Positions 55,388 to 64,000 of a stretch of 64,000 nucleotides of DNA are shown one piece after another. The translations under genes were made by a program, and so were the position numbers. The stretch is from contig NC_018002.1 in the NCBI RefSeq assembly GCF_000265295.1, forward strand, positions 806,001 to 870,000. The letters run 5' to 3'. Under the pieces are notes generated by a model. The model saw only the letters and a list, made by a program, of their open reading frames with translations, had not been told where the DNA came from and searched no databases. The stretch's first letter is position 1, and the number at the start of each line of letters is the position of its first letter. Origin of the DNA: Sulfurospirillum barnesii SES-3 (GTDB lineage: Bacteria > Campylobacterota > Campylobacteria > Campylobacterales > Sulfurospirillaceae).

Positions 55388-56230
55388 TTAAGAATTTTTA
55401 ACATAGTACGAAAGTCTGTGATGGGTGTGTTTTGTAAAATAATGATTTTCAGGAATAATATCCGCATGCCCTAAAAAGAGTTTTCCCTCAGGTTTGAGCA
55501 ACGAAGCAAAACGCTCGATGGTTTTCAGTCTAAAAGCATCATCAAAATAGATGAGCATGTTGCGAGAGAAGATAATATCAAAGCTTCCTAAAGAGAGAAA
55601 ATCACCTTCAAAAATATTGACCTTGCGAAAAGAGATAGACGTAAAGTACTCTTTTTTAGCGCTGTAAAAGCGATCTTCTCTTAAAAAATATTTTTCTTTT
55701 AACTGCGCATCTAATTTGTGTAAAGAACGCTCAGAAAAGAGTGCACGTTGTGCTTTTTCAATGGCTTCAGAGTTAATATCAATGCCTGTAATGCTAAAAG
55801 AATGTGGTGCGATTTTTTTCTCTTGTAGCATCATGCTTAATGAGTAGACTTCCTCACCTGTAGCGCAGGGTGCACAAAGGATTTTGACACTAGGAATCTT
55901 CATAGCAAATTCAACAGCAAGTTCGAGTTGTGACTCTTCTCGATAAAAATAGGTCTCATTCACCGTGACTAAGTCTATTAATTCTTGTCGAAGTTTTGTG
56001 TCGTATTGCAATGCCTCAAAGAGTTTTCTAAAACTGTAAATCTCTTTACGTTCACAAAAAAGTCTAAGTTTGGTTTCAATAACACTGTTTTTAGAGAAAA
56101 GGTCTACACCAATTTCTCGTTTAATGTAGTGTAAAACATCTTGAAGCCCAAAAGGGTTGAACTCTTGTGGCGGTTGATTGTTCTGTGTGAGCGATATGTC
56201 AGGCTCTTTTTTTCTGTTCCAAAACCACAT
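55388..56230 (-). CDS. cheR: Chemotaxis methyltransferase CheR
   Basis: A 280-residue CheR. The N-terminal helical domain is followed by the catalytic domain with LVTVNETYFYREESQ, the SAM loop CAPCATGEEVYSL (a variant of the usual CSxGCSTGEEPYSL), GIDINSEAIEKA and FSRNMLIYFDD. It methylates chemoreceptor glutamates, of which this window encodes four receptors. Adjacent to cheB, one base apart. Confidence 0.95.
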   Translation of the reverse strand: MWFWNRKKEPDISLTQNNQPPQEFNPFGLQDVLHYIKREIGVDLFSKNSVIETKLRLFCERKEIYSFRKLFEALQYDTKLRQELIDLVTVNETYFYREESQLELAVEFAMKIPSVKILCAPCATGEEVYSLSMMLQEKKIAPHSFSITGIDINSEAIEKAQRALFSERSLHKLDAQLKEKYFLREDRFYSAKKEYFTSISFRKVNIFEGDFLSLGSFDIIFSRNMLIYFDDAFRLKTIERFASLLKPEGKLFLGHADIIPENHYFTKHTHHRLSYYVKNS

Positions 56231-56809
56231 TTAAGACGCTCCAAATAGTTTAATGGCATCAATAATTTGATGTAAAGGCATAACGGTAATATGTGAATTA
56301 ATTTCAACCGCACGCTTTGGCATACCGTACACTATAGCACTTTCTTCACTCTCTGCAATACAATGTGCACCTTGTTTTTGCAATTCACTCAGTCCATTGG
56401 CACCATCATGCCCAATTCCTGTAAGCAAGACTGCCATAATCTCCGAATCCCTTAGGCATTCAAGCGCAGAAGAGAAAAGGGTATCAATGCTAGGATTGTA
56501 CGGGGTTTCTCCCTCAAGAATAGGTTCGATTTTTGGGGTTAAATCACCTCTTAAGAGATGGCAATTTTGTGGGCAAATGTAAATTGTTGAGGGATGAAGG
56601 CTCATCTTTTTATCAACACCGTGTACGACAAGAGGGAGTTCATTTTGAAATTGGCTGATAAAACTAGGAATAAACATACTGTTCATATGTTGCGCAATAA
56701 TAATACTTGCGTGAAAGGAAGCAGGAATAGAGGCTAAAATTTTTTTTAAATGACCAGGACCTCCCGTGGAAGCCCCAATCAAAACAATCTTTGGTTTCAT
56801 AAAGTTCAC
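56231..56809 (-). CDS. cheB: Chemotaxis methylesterase CheB lacking a receiver domain
   Basis: A 192-residue protein with only the catalytic domain. The triad is visible: Ser in IGASTGGPG, His in IIAQHMNSM and Asp in GIGHDGANGL. The N-terminal receiver domain of E. coli CheB is missing, as is known for campylobacterial CheB, so activity is not controlled by CheA phosphorylation in the usual way. Start GTG overlaps the pepA stop by four bases. An ATG at 56800 is an alternative. Confidence 0.95.
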   Translation of the reverse strand: MNFMKPKIVLIGASTGGPGHLKKILASIPASFHASIIIAQHMNSMFIPSFISQFQNELPLVVHGVDKKMSLHPSTIYICPQNCHLLRGDLTPKIEPILEGETPYNPSIDTLFSSALECLRDSEIMAVLLTGIGHDGANGLSELQKQGAHCIAESEESAIVYGMPKRAVEINSHITVMPLHQIIDAIKLFGAS

Positions 56810-58263
56810 TTTACATCTTTGCTGTCTTCAAGCATCCAATACACATTCATTCTAACACCAGCACCACTGGCACCGCATTGATTATAGCCCCATGCTTTTT
56901 CGATATACGCAGGTCCTGCAATATCAAGATGTAACCACTTCTCTTTGTTCTCTTCTTCGATAAAATTATCTAAAAAGAGACCTGCAGTAATAGCCCCACC
57001 ATAACGGCTAGAGCTAATATTTGACATATCAGCCACAGAGCTTTTAAGCAATTTTTTGAGGTATTTGTTAAAGGGAAGCGTACCGCTAAGCTCACCGCTT
57101 TTACTGGCTGCTTTTTGCATGGAGTGTTTTAGTTCACTGCTGTGACCCATGATGCCTGCGGTGTATTCACCAAGGGCTACCACGCATGCACCCGTAAGCG
57201 TTGCCATATCTACGAGTAAATCAGGTTTGAGCTCTTGCGCATAGCATAAACAATCCGCCAAGACCAAGCGACCCTCAGCATCGGTGTTACGTACTTCTAT
57301 GGTTTTGCCATTTTTTGCCACTAAAACATCATCGGGTTTGTAGGCATCGCCTCCAATCATATTTTCAGTCGCGCCTACAATCGCATGAATTTCATAAGGT
57401 AGTTCCAGCGTAGCGGCTGCTTTAAAAATAGCCATAACCGCTGCACCACCGCTTTTATCTGCTTTCATGGTCACCATATGTTCACTAGGCTTTAGGCTAA
57501 GTCCACCACTATCATACGTTAATCCTTTGCCTACATAAACAAGACGTTTTTTGGACTCTTTTGGCATATAGCTTAGGTGAATTAAGCGTGGAGGATGGAT
57601 ACTTGCACGATTGACGGCTAAAAAGGCATTCATGCCTTGTTCTTTTAGAAAATGCTCATCCATTACTTTACATGTAACGTTTGGAAGAGAACTAAGTGTT
57701 TTGGCAACCTCTGCAAGCGCAATGGGGGTCATGTCATGCGGTGTTGTATTGACAATTTCTTTGGCAAAATTGGTTGCTTCTGCGATAGCAGTTGCTATCT
57801 TTAGCGCTTCTTGTGCTGTTTGCATGGAGAGGTTGGTGTTGCTATAATCATCCAAACAGATGATGACTTTTTCACACAAAGATGGCTCTTTTTTGCTTTT
57901 GTAGGTTTCAAAACGGTAGCTTCCAAGTATAAACCCCTCAATAAGCGCCATCAAGCTCATTTTAGGGCATTGTTCTGAATAGGTACCAATGCTGAGTGTT
58001 TTAAAAGCTGTTTTTTGAAGCGCATCCAATGCTTTTGCTGAAGCAAGACGAATATCATCACCCTCTAAAGAGTCACATCCCACATAAAGGGTACGACTGT
58101 TTGGAATCAAAAGTGTCTCTTCACTCTCCCCTTTAAAGCCTAAAAGCTCTAAATCTTCTTTGTCTTTAATCCATGCATGTGAGACATTCTTTTTCACGAC
58201 AAACACGACTTTAATGTCTGCTTTTGTTTCATATAAGGGTTGATTTACAATTTCAAATTTCAT
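56806..58263 (-). CDS. pepA: Leucyl aminopeptidase
   Basis: A 485-residue M17 enzyme. The catalytic metal sites are in TYDSGGLSLKP, TMKADKSGGAAVMAIF and NTDAEGRLVLADCLCYAQ. It removes N-terminal residues from peptides. In some bacteria it also binds DNA. The start overlaps dedA by 11 bases, within a long minus-strand operon that joins metabolic and chemotaxis genes. Confidence 0.96.
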   Translation of the reverse strand: MKFEIVNQPLYETKADIKVVFVVKKNVSHAWIKDKEDLELLGFKGESEETLLIPNSRTLYVGCDSLEGDDIRLASAKALDALQKTAFKTLSIGTYSEQCPKMSLMALIEGFILGSYRFETYKSKKEPSLCEKVIICLDDYSNTNLSMQTAQEALKIATAIAEATNFAKEIVNTTPHDMTPIALAEVAKTLSSLPNVTCKVMDEHFLKEQGMNAFLAVNRASIHPPRLIHLSYMPKESKKRLVYVGKGLTYDSGGLSLKPSEHMVTMKADKSGGAAVMAIFKAAATLELPYEIHAIVGATENMIGGDAYKPDDVLVAKNGKTIEVRNTDAEGRLVLADCLCYAQELKPDLLVDMATLTGACVVALGEYTAGIMGHSSELKHSMQKAASKSGELSGTLPFNKYLKKLLKSSVADMSNISSSRYGGAITAGLFLDNFIEEENKEKWLHLDIAGPAYIEKAWGYNQCGASGAGVRMNVYWMLEDSKDVK

Positions 58264-58942
58264 GTTTTTCCTTCAATTTTTTATCGGTAACGGTATGAAA
58301 ATAATAGGAGATACCTCCTCCAATAATAGCGGCTAAGGGTAGAGCAAGGTACCAATGCTCTTTTGCCCAATGAATAACAATTAAAATTTCTTCTCCAAAA
58401 TACCATGTAGGAATAATGGTAATGGATGCCCACACCCATGCCGACATAAGGTTGATAAAGGCGAACATTTTGCCACTGTAACGTGTCAGTCCTATTGAAA
58501 TAGGAATCACAGTTCTAAGACCATACAAATAGCGTTGAAGAAAAATAATAGGCCAACCATGACGTTTCAGCAAAAGATGCGCAAGGGCAAGTTTACGGCG
58601 TTGTCCATGAAGTTTTTTGTGAACCCATGCTTTATTAAAACGACCAATATAAAAATAGACCTGATCTCCTGCAAAACCACCTAAGCCTGCGACAAAAATT
58701 GCTATAAAAAGATTCATATCGCCTGTATGAGTTAAAAGACCAGCCATCACAAGCCCCATCTCTCCCTCAAGCATACCCCAGAAAAAAAGAATAATATAAC
58801 CATGCTCTTTCATCAAATAGATAAATTTATTTTCCAACCCTTGCACAGGTGCAAAATAGAGAAAATAACCCAAAGTTGAAAGTAAAAGTGTCATAAAAAG
58901 GGCAAAAAACTTTCCTGAGTGTTTATTAAAAAGCTCTTTCAT
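58253..58942 (-). CDS. DedA-family membrane protein
   Basis: A 229-residue protein with about five hydrophobic segments. The DedA signature is present: FFWGMLEGEMGLVMAGLLTH, GFAGDQVYFYIGRFNK and FLQRYLYGLRTVIPISIG. DedA proteins carry phospholipids or undecaprenyl phosphate across the membrane and depend on the proton gradient. Five bases downstream of trpB. Confidence 0.92.
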   Translation of the reverse strand: MKELFNKHSGKFFALFMTLLLSTLGYFLYFAPVQGLENKFIYLMKEHGYIILFFWGMLEGEMGLVMAGLLTHTGDMNLFIAIFVAGLGGFAGDQVYFYIGRFNKAWVHKKLHGQRRKLALAHLLLKRHGWPIIFLQRYLYGLRTVIPISIGLTRYSGKMFAFINLMSAWVWASITIIPTWYFGEEILIVIHWAKEHWYLALPLAAIIGGGISYYFHTVTDKKLKEKHEI

Positions 58943-58947
58943 GCGTG

Positions 58948-60153
58948 TTATCCTATTTCGAGAAGGGATTTTGCTTGTACCATATCTTTATCGCCACGCC
59001 CTGAGAGATTGACGATAATAATTTTGTTTTTAATCTCTTCTTTTGCCATTTTCTTTAAATATGCAATAGCATGAGCACTTTCAAATGCAGGAATAATGCC
59101 TTCTTTACGACTTAACCAGACAAACGCATCTAAGGCTTCTTTATCGGTAATATTGTCATAGGTTGCTGCACCTAATTCTTTTAAGTAAGCGTGTTCTGGC
59201 CCAATACCAGGATAGTCAAGCCCTGCAGAAATAGAGTGTGCTTCTAAAACTTGCCCCTCGTCATCTTGCAATAAATAGCTCATCTGTCCGTGAAGCACAC
59301 CAGGGCTTCCTTTTGCCAGAGAACAGCCATGCTTATCCGTATCTATGCCAAGACCTCCCGCCTCAATGCCAATACATCTCACCCCTTCTTCACCTAGAAA
59401 GTGGTTGAAGATTCCCATGGCATTGCTGCCTCCACCAATACACGCAATCACATAATCAGGGAGACGCTTTTCTTTGACTAAAATTTGTGCTTTGGCTTCA
59501 TAGCCAATGACCGCTTGAAAATCACGTACCATCATGGGGTAGGGATGCGGTCCTGCAACGGTTCCAATAATATAAAACGTATCACGTGCGTGTGTGACCC
59601 AGTAGCGAATAGCGTCATTCATCGCATCTTTTAATGTGCGACTACCACTTTTAACTGCATGCACTTTAGCACCCATAAGTTTCATGCGAAAGACATTGAG
59701 CTCTTGCCGCTCCACATCTTTTTCACCCATAAAAATTTCACATTCAAGACCTAAAAGTGCTGCAACGGTAGCAGTTGCAACGCCATGTTGTCCTGCTCCT
59801 GTTTCTGCAATAACACGCTTTTTACCCATTTTTTTTGCGATTAAGCCTTGTGCAATGGTGTTATTAATTTTGTGGGCACCTGTATGGTTTAAATCTTCAC
59901 GTTTCAAATAGACTTTTGCACCAATCTCTTGTGAAATATTTTTTGCAAAATACAAAGAAGAGGGACGACCCACATACTCTTTGAGGTATCCATCGACTTC
60001 AGACCAGAAGTGTTCATTAAAACGAAGGTTTTGGTACTCTCTTTCAAGTTCTAATAAAACAGGCATAAGCGTTTCAGGAACGTAACGCCCACCAAAAATA
60101 CCAAAGTGTCCATTGTGATCAGGGTCAAATTTTGAAGCTTTAGGAATATACAT
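58948..60153 (-). CDS. trpB: Tryptophan synthase beta chain
   Basis: A 401-residue TrpB. The PLP lysine is in HTGAHKINN, the phosphate cup in [12 protein letters not shown] and the closing part [11 protein letters not shown]. It makes tryptophan from indole and serine. The ATG at 60153 has AGAGGTTTGATC upstream. The TTG two codons earlier is not needed. trpA is not adjacent, which is unusual. It sits between apt and dedA. Confidence 0.96.
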   Translation of the reverse strand: MYIPKASKFDPDHNGHFGIFGGRYVPETLMPVLLELEREYQNLRFNEHFWSEVDGYLKEYVGRPSSLYFAKNISQEIGAKVYLKREDLNHTGAHKINNTIAQGLIAKKMGKKRVIAETGAGQHGVATATVAALLGLECEIFMGEKDVERQELNVFRMKLMGAKVHAVKSGSRTLKDAMNDAIRYWVTHARDTFYIIGTVAGPHPYPMMVRDFQAVIGYEAKAQILVKEKRLPDYVIACIGGGSNAMGIFNHFLGEEGVRCIGIEAGGLGIDTDKHGCSLAKGSPGVLHGQMSYLLQDDEGQVLEAHSISAGLDYPGIGPEHAYLKELGAATYDNITDKEALDAFVWLSRKEGIIPAFESAHAIAYLKKMAKEEIKNKIIIVNLSGRGDKDMVQAKSLLEIG

Positions 60154-60155
60154 GA

Positions 60156-60710
60156 TCAAACCTCTAAGACAGAATAAACAGGTGTTGTTTTTTTAATATC
60201 CAAATCCCCTTGGAGGAAGGTAAGATTGATAATAAAACATGCTTCAATACAGTGTGCACCCGCTTTATTGATAAGCTTTACCGCTGCTGTGGCTGTACCC
60301 CCTGTTGCGATTAAGTCATCAATGAGTAAGACCTTTGGTTTATGTGTTCCCAAACTTGAAAAAGCATCAATATGAATGGCAACTTCATCTACGCCATATT
60401 CCAGTGAGTATTTTTCACTGATGGTCGTATAGGGAAGTTTACCTGGTTTTCGAATGGGAACAAAACGCTTACGAAGGCGTGCAGCAAGAGCCGCTCCAAA
60501 AATAAAACCACGGCTTTCTATTCCTGCAATGTAGTCAATCTCTTGATTTTCATAACGTGTACTTAAGTGATCCAGAAGAAAATTAAAGGCTTTTTCATCA
60601 CCTAAAAGTGTCGTAATGTCTTTAAAAATAATGCCAGGTTTTGGAAAATCTTCAATGTCTCGAATGGAATTGAGGAGGTATGCTTTATCCGTCTCATTTA
60701 AGTGTGTCAT
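60156..60710 (-). CDS. apt: Adenine phosphoribosyltransferase
   Basis: A 184-residue enzyme with the PRPP-binding motif [17 protein letters not shown] and the flexible-loop region [28 protein letters not shown] near the start is typical. It salvages adenine to AMP. AAAGGCTAACC precedes the ATG. Directly downstream of a 28-residue membrane frame. Confidence 0.96.
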   Translation of the reverse strand: MTHLNETDKAYLLNSIRDIEDFPKPGIIFKDITTLLGDEKAFNFLLDHLSTRYENQEIDYIAGIESRGFIFGAALAARLRKRFVPIRKPGKLPYTTISEKYSLEYGVDEVAIHIDAFSSLGTHKPKVLLIDDLIATGGTATAAVKLINKAGAHCIEACFIINLTFLQGDLDIKKTTPVYSVLEV

Positions 60711-60719
60711 GGTTAGCCT

Positions 60720-60806
60720 TTAAGATTTAAAAATAAAAATTTTGAGAAGAAGAAAAAATGCAAGTAAAAGTGTAAAAGCACCAAAGGAAAGGCTCTCAAT
60801 GCTCAT
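60720..60806 (-). CDS. Likely 28-residue membrane peptide
   Basis: A short frame starting MSIESLSFGAFTLLLAFFLL and ending FIFKS, one strongly hydrophobic helix with a positive end. Its ATG overlaps the stop of the upstream gene (TAATG), and the apt ribosome site follows its stop. It fills the gap between the two genes exactly, which argues for real, coupled translation. No family is recognised. Confidence 0.6.
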   Translation of the reverse strand: MSIESLSFGAFTLLLAFFLLLKIFIFKS

Positions 60807-61138
60807 TATAACAATGCCTCAATCTTTCCTTCCAACTCTTTAATATGTTGGCGAAGTTTATCGCCTTCCATACGGTATTGACTGTTGCGTGTACGAAGCG
60901 ATTTAAGATCATTTTTTACTTTTTTAAGCTCATCGGTGAGTATATCAATATTACCAAGAGAGCGTTGCAATTGGACTTGATATTTTCGGATGACAATTTC
61001 AGCATCACTCAGGGTCTGTTTGACAACAATATTGCTTCGTTTCTCTTTGCGGAGCAAGGTTTTAAAGTAAAAAACCATTACAAGCAAATAGACACACGCA
61101 GAAAAAAGTACCGTTGTTAAAACCCATTCAAGTGCCAT
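60806..61138 (-). CDS. Membrane-anchored coiled-coil protein
   Basis: A 110-residue protein with one N-terminal membrane helix (VLTTVLFSACVYLLVMVFYF) and a long coiled coil to the end (DILTDELKKVKNDLKSLRTR). No family is recognised. Size and design resemble small division- or envelope-associated proteins, but this is only likeness. It is two bases after rpiB and coupled to the 28-residue frame downstream. Confidence 0.75.
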   Translation of the reverse strand: MALEWVLTTVLFSACVYLLVMVFYFKTLLRKEKRSNIVVKQTLSDAEIVIRKYQVQLQRSLGNIDILTDELKKVKNDLKSLRTRNSQYRMEGDKLRQHIKELEGKIEALL

Positions 61139-61140
61139 AG

Positions 61141-61569
61141 TTATAACTCTATTTTCGAAACACGTAGGGCATGTCTACCACCCTCAAATGAGGTTTTGCA
61201 CCATGCTTCTAACATAGACTCAACCACACCAAGACCAACAATACGCTCTCCAAAACAAAGGACATTGGCATCATTGTGCGCCCGTGCCATCTGTGCGGTA
61301 TAGGCATCATGGCATAGTGTTGCTCGAATACCTATGTGCTTATTGGCTGCTAAACTCATTCCAATGCCTGAGCCACAAATAAGAATACCTTGAGTCTTTT
61401 CATGGTTTAACACTTCGATACAGAGCCTATGTGCAAAATCGGTGTAATCGACTCTTTCATTACTGAAAGGTCCTAAATCAATAACTTCATGACCTAAGTG
61501 TTCAAGCATTGCGATGACATTAGATTTAATGGAAAATCCTGCATGATCCGTTGCGATAAAAAACTTCAA
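61141..61569 (-). CDS. rpiB: Ribose-5-phosphate isomerase B
   Basis: A 142-residue RpiB. FIATDHAGFSIK opens it, the active Cys is in LICGSGIGMSLAANK and the His in TLCHDAYTAQMARAHND. It interconverts ribose-5- and ribulose-5-phosphate. The start is an uncommon TTG at 61569, set by AAAGGACATTC directly before it and by homology of the first residues. A TATAAT box is at 61600-61605. Confidence 0.95.
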   Translation of the reverse strand: MKFFIATDHAGFSIKSNVIAMLEHLGHEVIDLGPFSNERVDYTDFAHRLCIEVLNHEKTQGILICGSGIGMSLAANKHIGIRATLCHDAYTAQMARAHNDANVLCFGERIVGLGVVESMLEAWCKTSFEGGRHALRVSKIEL

Positions 61570-61599
61570 GAATGTCCTTTAAGTTGCGAATTATAGGAG

Positions 61600-61605
61600 A
61601 TTATA
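61600..61605 (-). promoter_or_regulatory. Probable -10 box of the rpiB operon
   Basis: TATAAT on the minus strand in GTGCTATAATCTCC, about 30 bases before the rpiB start. The -35 region TTGTGC is too close, so only the -10 is called. Confidence 0.45.
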
Positions 61606-61655
61606 GCACAAGGATTATTATAAATTCCAAAAAAAGAGGCTTCTTTAGCCACCGT

Positions 61656-62303
61656 CTAATATAACCAGCGAATCACGTAACGAATTGGCATAAAAAAGTA
61701 TGTTGAAAGGGGTGTCGCAATGAAAAGAATCAAAATAACCATGCCATAACGCTCAATAGAATCATAAAAACGAACCACGCTATCCCATCTTAAAATCATA
61801 GCAAGATAGGTGATGGCATGTGAACCATCCAGTGGTGGAATAGGGTAGAGATTGAAAATACCTAAAACAACATTGTAGATAAGTGTTTGTGTCAAGAAAT
61901 AGAGGAAAAAATAACTAAAATAGTCGTTAATTTCACCTTGAAAAACATTAAGAAGTAAGGCTGCTCCAAGGGCTAAGGTGAAGTTATAGGCAATGCCTGC
62001 TAAAGAGACATGAATGGCTGCTTTATAGCCACCGTTTCGAATGACAGTAGGGATGAAAATAGGCACAGGTTTTGCCCATCCAAACATAAAAGGGGCACCG
62101 CTAAAAAAAAGCACAGCAGGAACAATGATGGTGCCCACTAAATCAACGTGAACCAAAGGATTAATGCTCAGACGTCCTTGAGAACGAGCGGTGTTGTCGC
62201 CGTAACGGTATGCAACATAGCCGTGCATAATTTCATGCCCAATAATGGCTACCATTAAGGCTAAAATGGTAGCGGTTATTTCAAGGAGCGAAAGCGTATT
62301 CAT
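61656..62303 (-). CDS. Site-2 protease-family (M50) membrane metalloprotease
   Basis: A 215-residue integral membrane protease. The zinc motif is IIGHEIMHGYVAYRYGD (HExxH) and the third ligand lies in PPLDGSHAI. It has about six helices, as in the short M50 proteins without PDZ domain. It cuts membrane-spanning substrates. The start overlaps lepB by one base (TAATG), so the two membrane proteases are coexpressed. Confidence 0.94.
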   Translation of the reverse strand: MNTLSLLEITATILALMVAIIGHEIMHGYVAYRYGDNTARSQGRLSINPLVHVDLVGTIIVPAVLFFSGAPFMFGWAKPVPIFIPTVIRNGGYKAAIHVSLAGIAYNFTLALGAALLLNVFQGEINDYFSYFFLYFLTQTLIYNVVLGIFNLYPIPPLDGSHAITYLAMILRWDSVVRFYDSIERYGMVILILFIATPLSTYFFMPIRYVIRWLY

Positions 62304-63130
62304 TAGAAAAAACGCTCATCATGTTGCATGGAATCAATAAAACGCCCCAGACGATTCCATCTTATTTTATAGTCATCATCCCATGAAAAATAGATAAACC
62401 ATGGCTTTCCGACAATAAGACTGTAGGGAACACTACCCCAAAAACGGCTGTCATTGGAGTGGTCACGATTATCACCCATCATAAAAAAATGATCTTTTTC
62501 CACTTTGGTATAAAATGCATTGAAAGGTAAACCTGATACAAGGGGTAATTCATCTACAAGGGCTGGTTTCATCGCCAATTGATTGGCACCAAGATGCAAG
62601 GTCATTTGTTCAAATAATGCTACATTCTCATCGTACCCAATCCCATGGAATTGTTCCATATAGGGGTTGTTAACCCACAATTTTCCAGCAATGCTCACAA
62701 CCTTTTCAGCAGGATACGTGGCTTTAATGTACTCATTGCCTTCTGCAAAGTGAATATAGAGGTTTTTTTCTTGATACAAAATTTCATCATTTTCAGTGGC
62801 AACGCAACGTTTAACATAGTGTACTTTTTCATCTTTTGGATAACGAAAAACCACAATATCCCCACGTTTAGGTCTGTTCCCTTCTATAAGATGACCATTG
62901 CCATTAAAATCAGGCAATACGGGAATTTCAAGCCATGGAAGGTGTGGCGTTGCAATGCCATAAGAGAATTTTTTAACAAAAAGGTGGTCGCCAATGAGCA
63001 AGGTTCTTTTCATCGAACCACTCGGAATCACAAAAGCTTGAGCAACAAAAAAAATGACGAATAAAACAATAATAATAGTACCTGTCCAGCTATTGGAAAA
63101 GTGATAAAAACGGTTCAGTAAATTTTTCAT
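62303..63130 (-). CDS. lepB: Signal peptidase I
   Basis: A 275-residue LepB with one N-terminal membrane helix. The catalytic Ser is in FVIPSGSMKRTL and the Lys in VHYVKRCVA. The box GDNRDHSNDSRFWG is clear. It removes signal peptides in the periplasm. It lies seven bases after folD and is coupled to the M50 gene. Confidence 0.97.
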   Translation of the reverse strand: MKNLLNRFYHFSNSWTGTIIIVLFVIFFVAQAFVIPSGSMKRTLLIGDHLFVKKFSYGIATPHLPWLEIPVLPDFNGNGHLIEGNRPKRGDIVVFRYPKDEKVHYVKRCVATENDEILYQEKNLYIHFAEGNEYIKATYPAEKVVSIAGKLWVNNPYMEQFHGIGYDENVALFEQMTLHLGANQLAMKPALVDELPLVSGLPFNAFYTKVEKDHFFMMGDNRDHSNDSRFWGSVPYSLIVGKPWFIYFSWDDDYKIRWNRLGRFIDSMQHDERFF

Positions 63131-63137
63131 GCGTATC

Positions 63138-63983
63138 CTATACTAAGCGATTGTGTGCGGCTTTGATGGTGTTTTCCAACAGCATCGCAATGGTCATAGG
63201 TCCCACACCCCCTGGAACAGGCGTAATATAAGTGCATTTAGGTGCGACATTTTCATAATCAACATCCCCAACAATACGTCCTTCAGCGGTTTTGTTAATG
63301 CCAATATCTATGACAATCGCCCCTTCTTTGACCATATCTTCGGTGATAAGATTTTGTTTACCCACGCCCACGATAACAAGGTCAGCTTTTTTGGTATGTT
63401 CTTTTAAATCTTTGGTAAAAATATGGCAAATATCGACCGTTGCACCTGCATTTAAAAGCAAGTTCATCATCGGTTTTCCCACAATGTTACTAGCACCTAC
63501 CACGCACGCATCTAAACCTTTGACATCAATGGTGTAATGAGAAAGCAGACGCATGACTCCTAGAGGGGTGCAAGGAACAAAGCCATCCAGTCCTGCGACT
63601 AAACGACCCACATTAAAAGGATGAAAGCCATCGACATCTTTTTTAGGGTCAATCGCCTCAATGATTTTTGTGGTATCAATGTGTTTTGGAAGGGGAAGTT
63701 GCACCAAAACGCCATCAATGTTTGGGTTAGTGTTAATCATCGTGATGGTTTCTAAAATTTTTTCTTGCGAAATGGTGCTGGGCATTTTGTGAATAATGGA
63801 GTAAATGCCCGCACTATCACATGCTTTTTCTTTCATTTTGACATAGGTTTGGCTTGCGGCGTCATCACCGACTAAAATCACCGCAAGACCTGGGGTGATA
63901 CCGCTTAATCCTAAGACGTCGCTTTGTTTTTTGAGTTCAATTTTGATTGTATCTGAGAGTGCTTTACCATCAAGGATTTGCAT
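63138..63983 (-). CDS. folD: Bifunctional methylenetetrahydrofolate dehydrogenase/cyclohydrolase
   Basis: A 281-residue FolD. It has the active-site YVKMKEKACDSAGI, VQLPLPKHID, PCTPLGVMRLL, VGASNIVGKPM and the closing TPVPGGVGPMTIAMLLENT. It interconverts one-carbon folates. AAAGGATGTTTGA precedes the ATG. The first gene of the folD-lepB-M50 group as far as the window shows. Confidence 0.97.
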   Translation of the reverse strand: MQILDGKALSDTIKIELKKQSDVLGLSGITPGLAVILVGDDAASQTYVKMKEKACDSAGIYSIIHKMPSTISQEKILETITMINTNPNIDGVLVQLPLPKHIDTTKIIEAIDPKKDVDGFHPFNVGRLVAGLDGFVPCTPLGVMRLLSHYTIDVKGLDACVVGASNIVGKPMMNLLLNAGATVDICHIFTKDLKEHTKKADLVIVGVGKQNLITEDMVKEGAIVIDIGINKTAEGRIVGDVDYENVAPKCTYITPVPGGVGPMTIAMLLENTIKAAHNRLV

Positions 63984-64000
63984 TCAAACATCCTTTAATT

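Overview
The window is a chromosomal segment of an AT-rich epsilonproteobacterium (Campylobacterota). Sulfurospirillum or a close relative is my best guess. Pointers are a periplasmic selenocysteine formate dehydrogenase (TorD-type chaperone, small Tat protein, FdhABC), a lutABC lactate-oxidation operon, many chemoreceptors, a CheB without receiver domain, and AT-rich genes with short spacers. I could run no database search, so the genus is inference.

Layout. 1-8000: chemoreceptors with two small XRE-type regulators, YebC, a LUD-domain protein, an outer-membrane protein, and groES-groEL behind a CIRCE-like site. 8125-8201: tRNA-Met. About 8300-16650: an AT-rich defence island beside the tRNA. 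It holds a HTH/AbiC-like/DUF262 plus-strand operon facing a minus-strand DNA-phosphorothioation operon dndC-dndD-dndE followed by mntA-hepT, then a YafQ-DinJ toxin-antitoxin pair between direct repeats. 16660-19360: tag, creA, yceI behind two palindromic operators, and a TetR regulator. 19383-24066: a five-gene operon of circularly permuted ATP-grasp, alpha-E protein, transglutaminase and two M14 deacylase-like proteins, one of which has lost its zinc ligands. 24232-24810: orphan PAAR and spike-tip-like genes. 24911-27296: a metal P-type ATPase with its ArsR/CadC regulator. 27750-33176: the formate dehydrogenase operon, with an in-frame UGA read as selenocysteine and a matching SECIS hairpin. 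33274-44143: two chemoreceptors, thiE, bactofilin, CstA, a two-component pair, an acyltransferase, a calcium-binding-type protein and a LysE exporter. 44312-47006: lutABC. 47042-54836: an EamA transporter, a DUF294 protein coupled to a DnaQ-like exonuclease, metE with a long leader, htpX and a cupin. 54836-63983: a long run of minus-strand genes including cheR, cheB, pepA, dedA, trpB, apt, rpiB, an M50 protease, lepB and folD.

The signal not explained by genes is a palindrome, TTACATGTAA (usually TTTACATGTAAA). I count 24 exact copies, about 18 of them between genes. At three operon ends two copies form long inverted repeats that look like terminators. It is absent from 5960 to 17270, which includes the defence island, and from the fdh structural genes. 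The other main candidates for something new are the dnd island, which lacks dndB and dndFGH but carries a GmrSD/SspE-like protein without its nuclease histidine, and the ATP-grasp operon with its active/inactive M14 pair.
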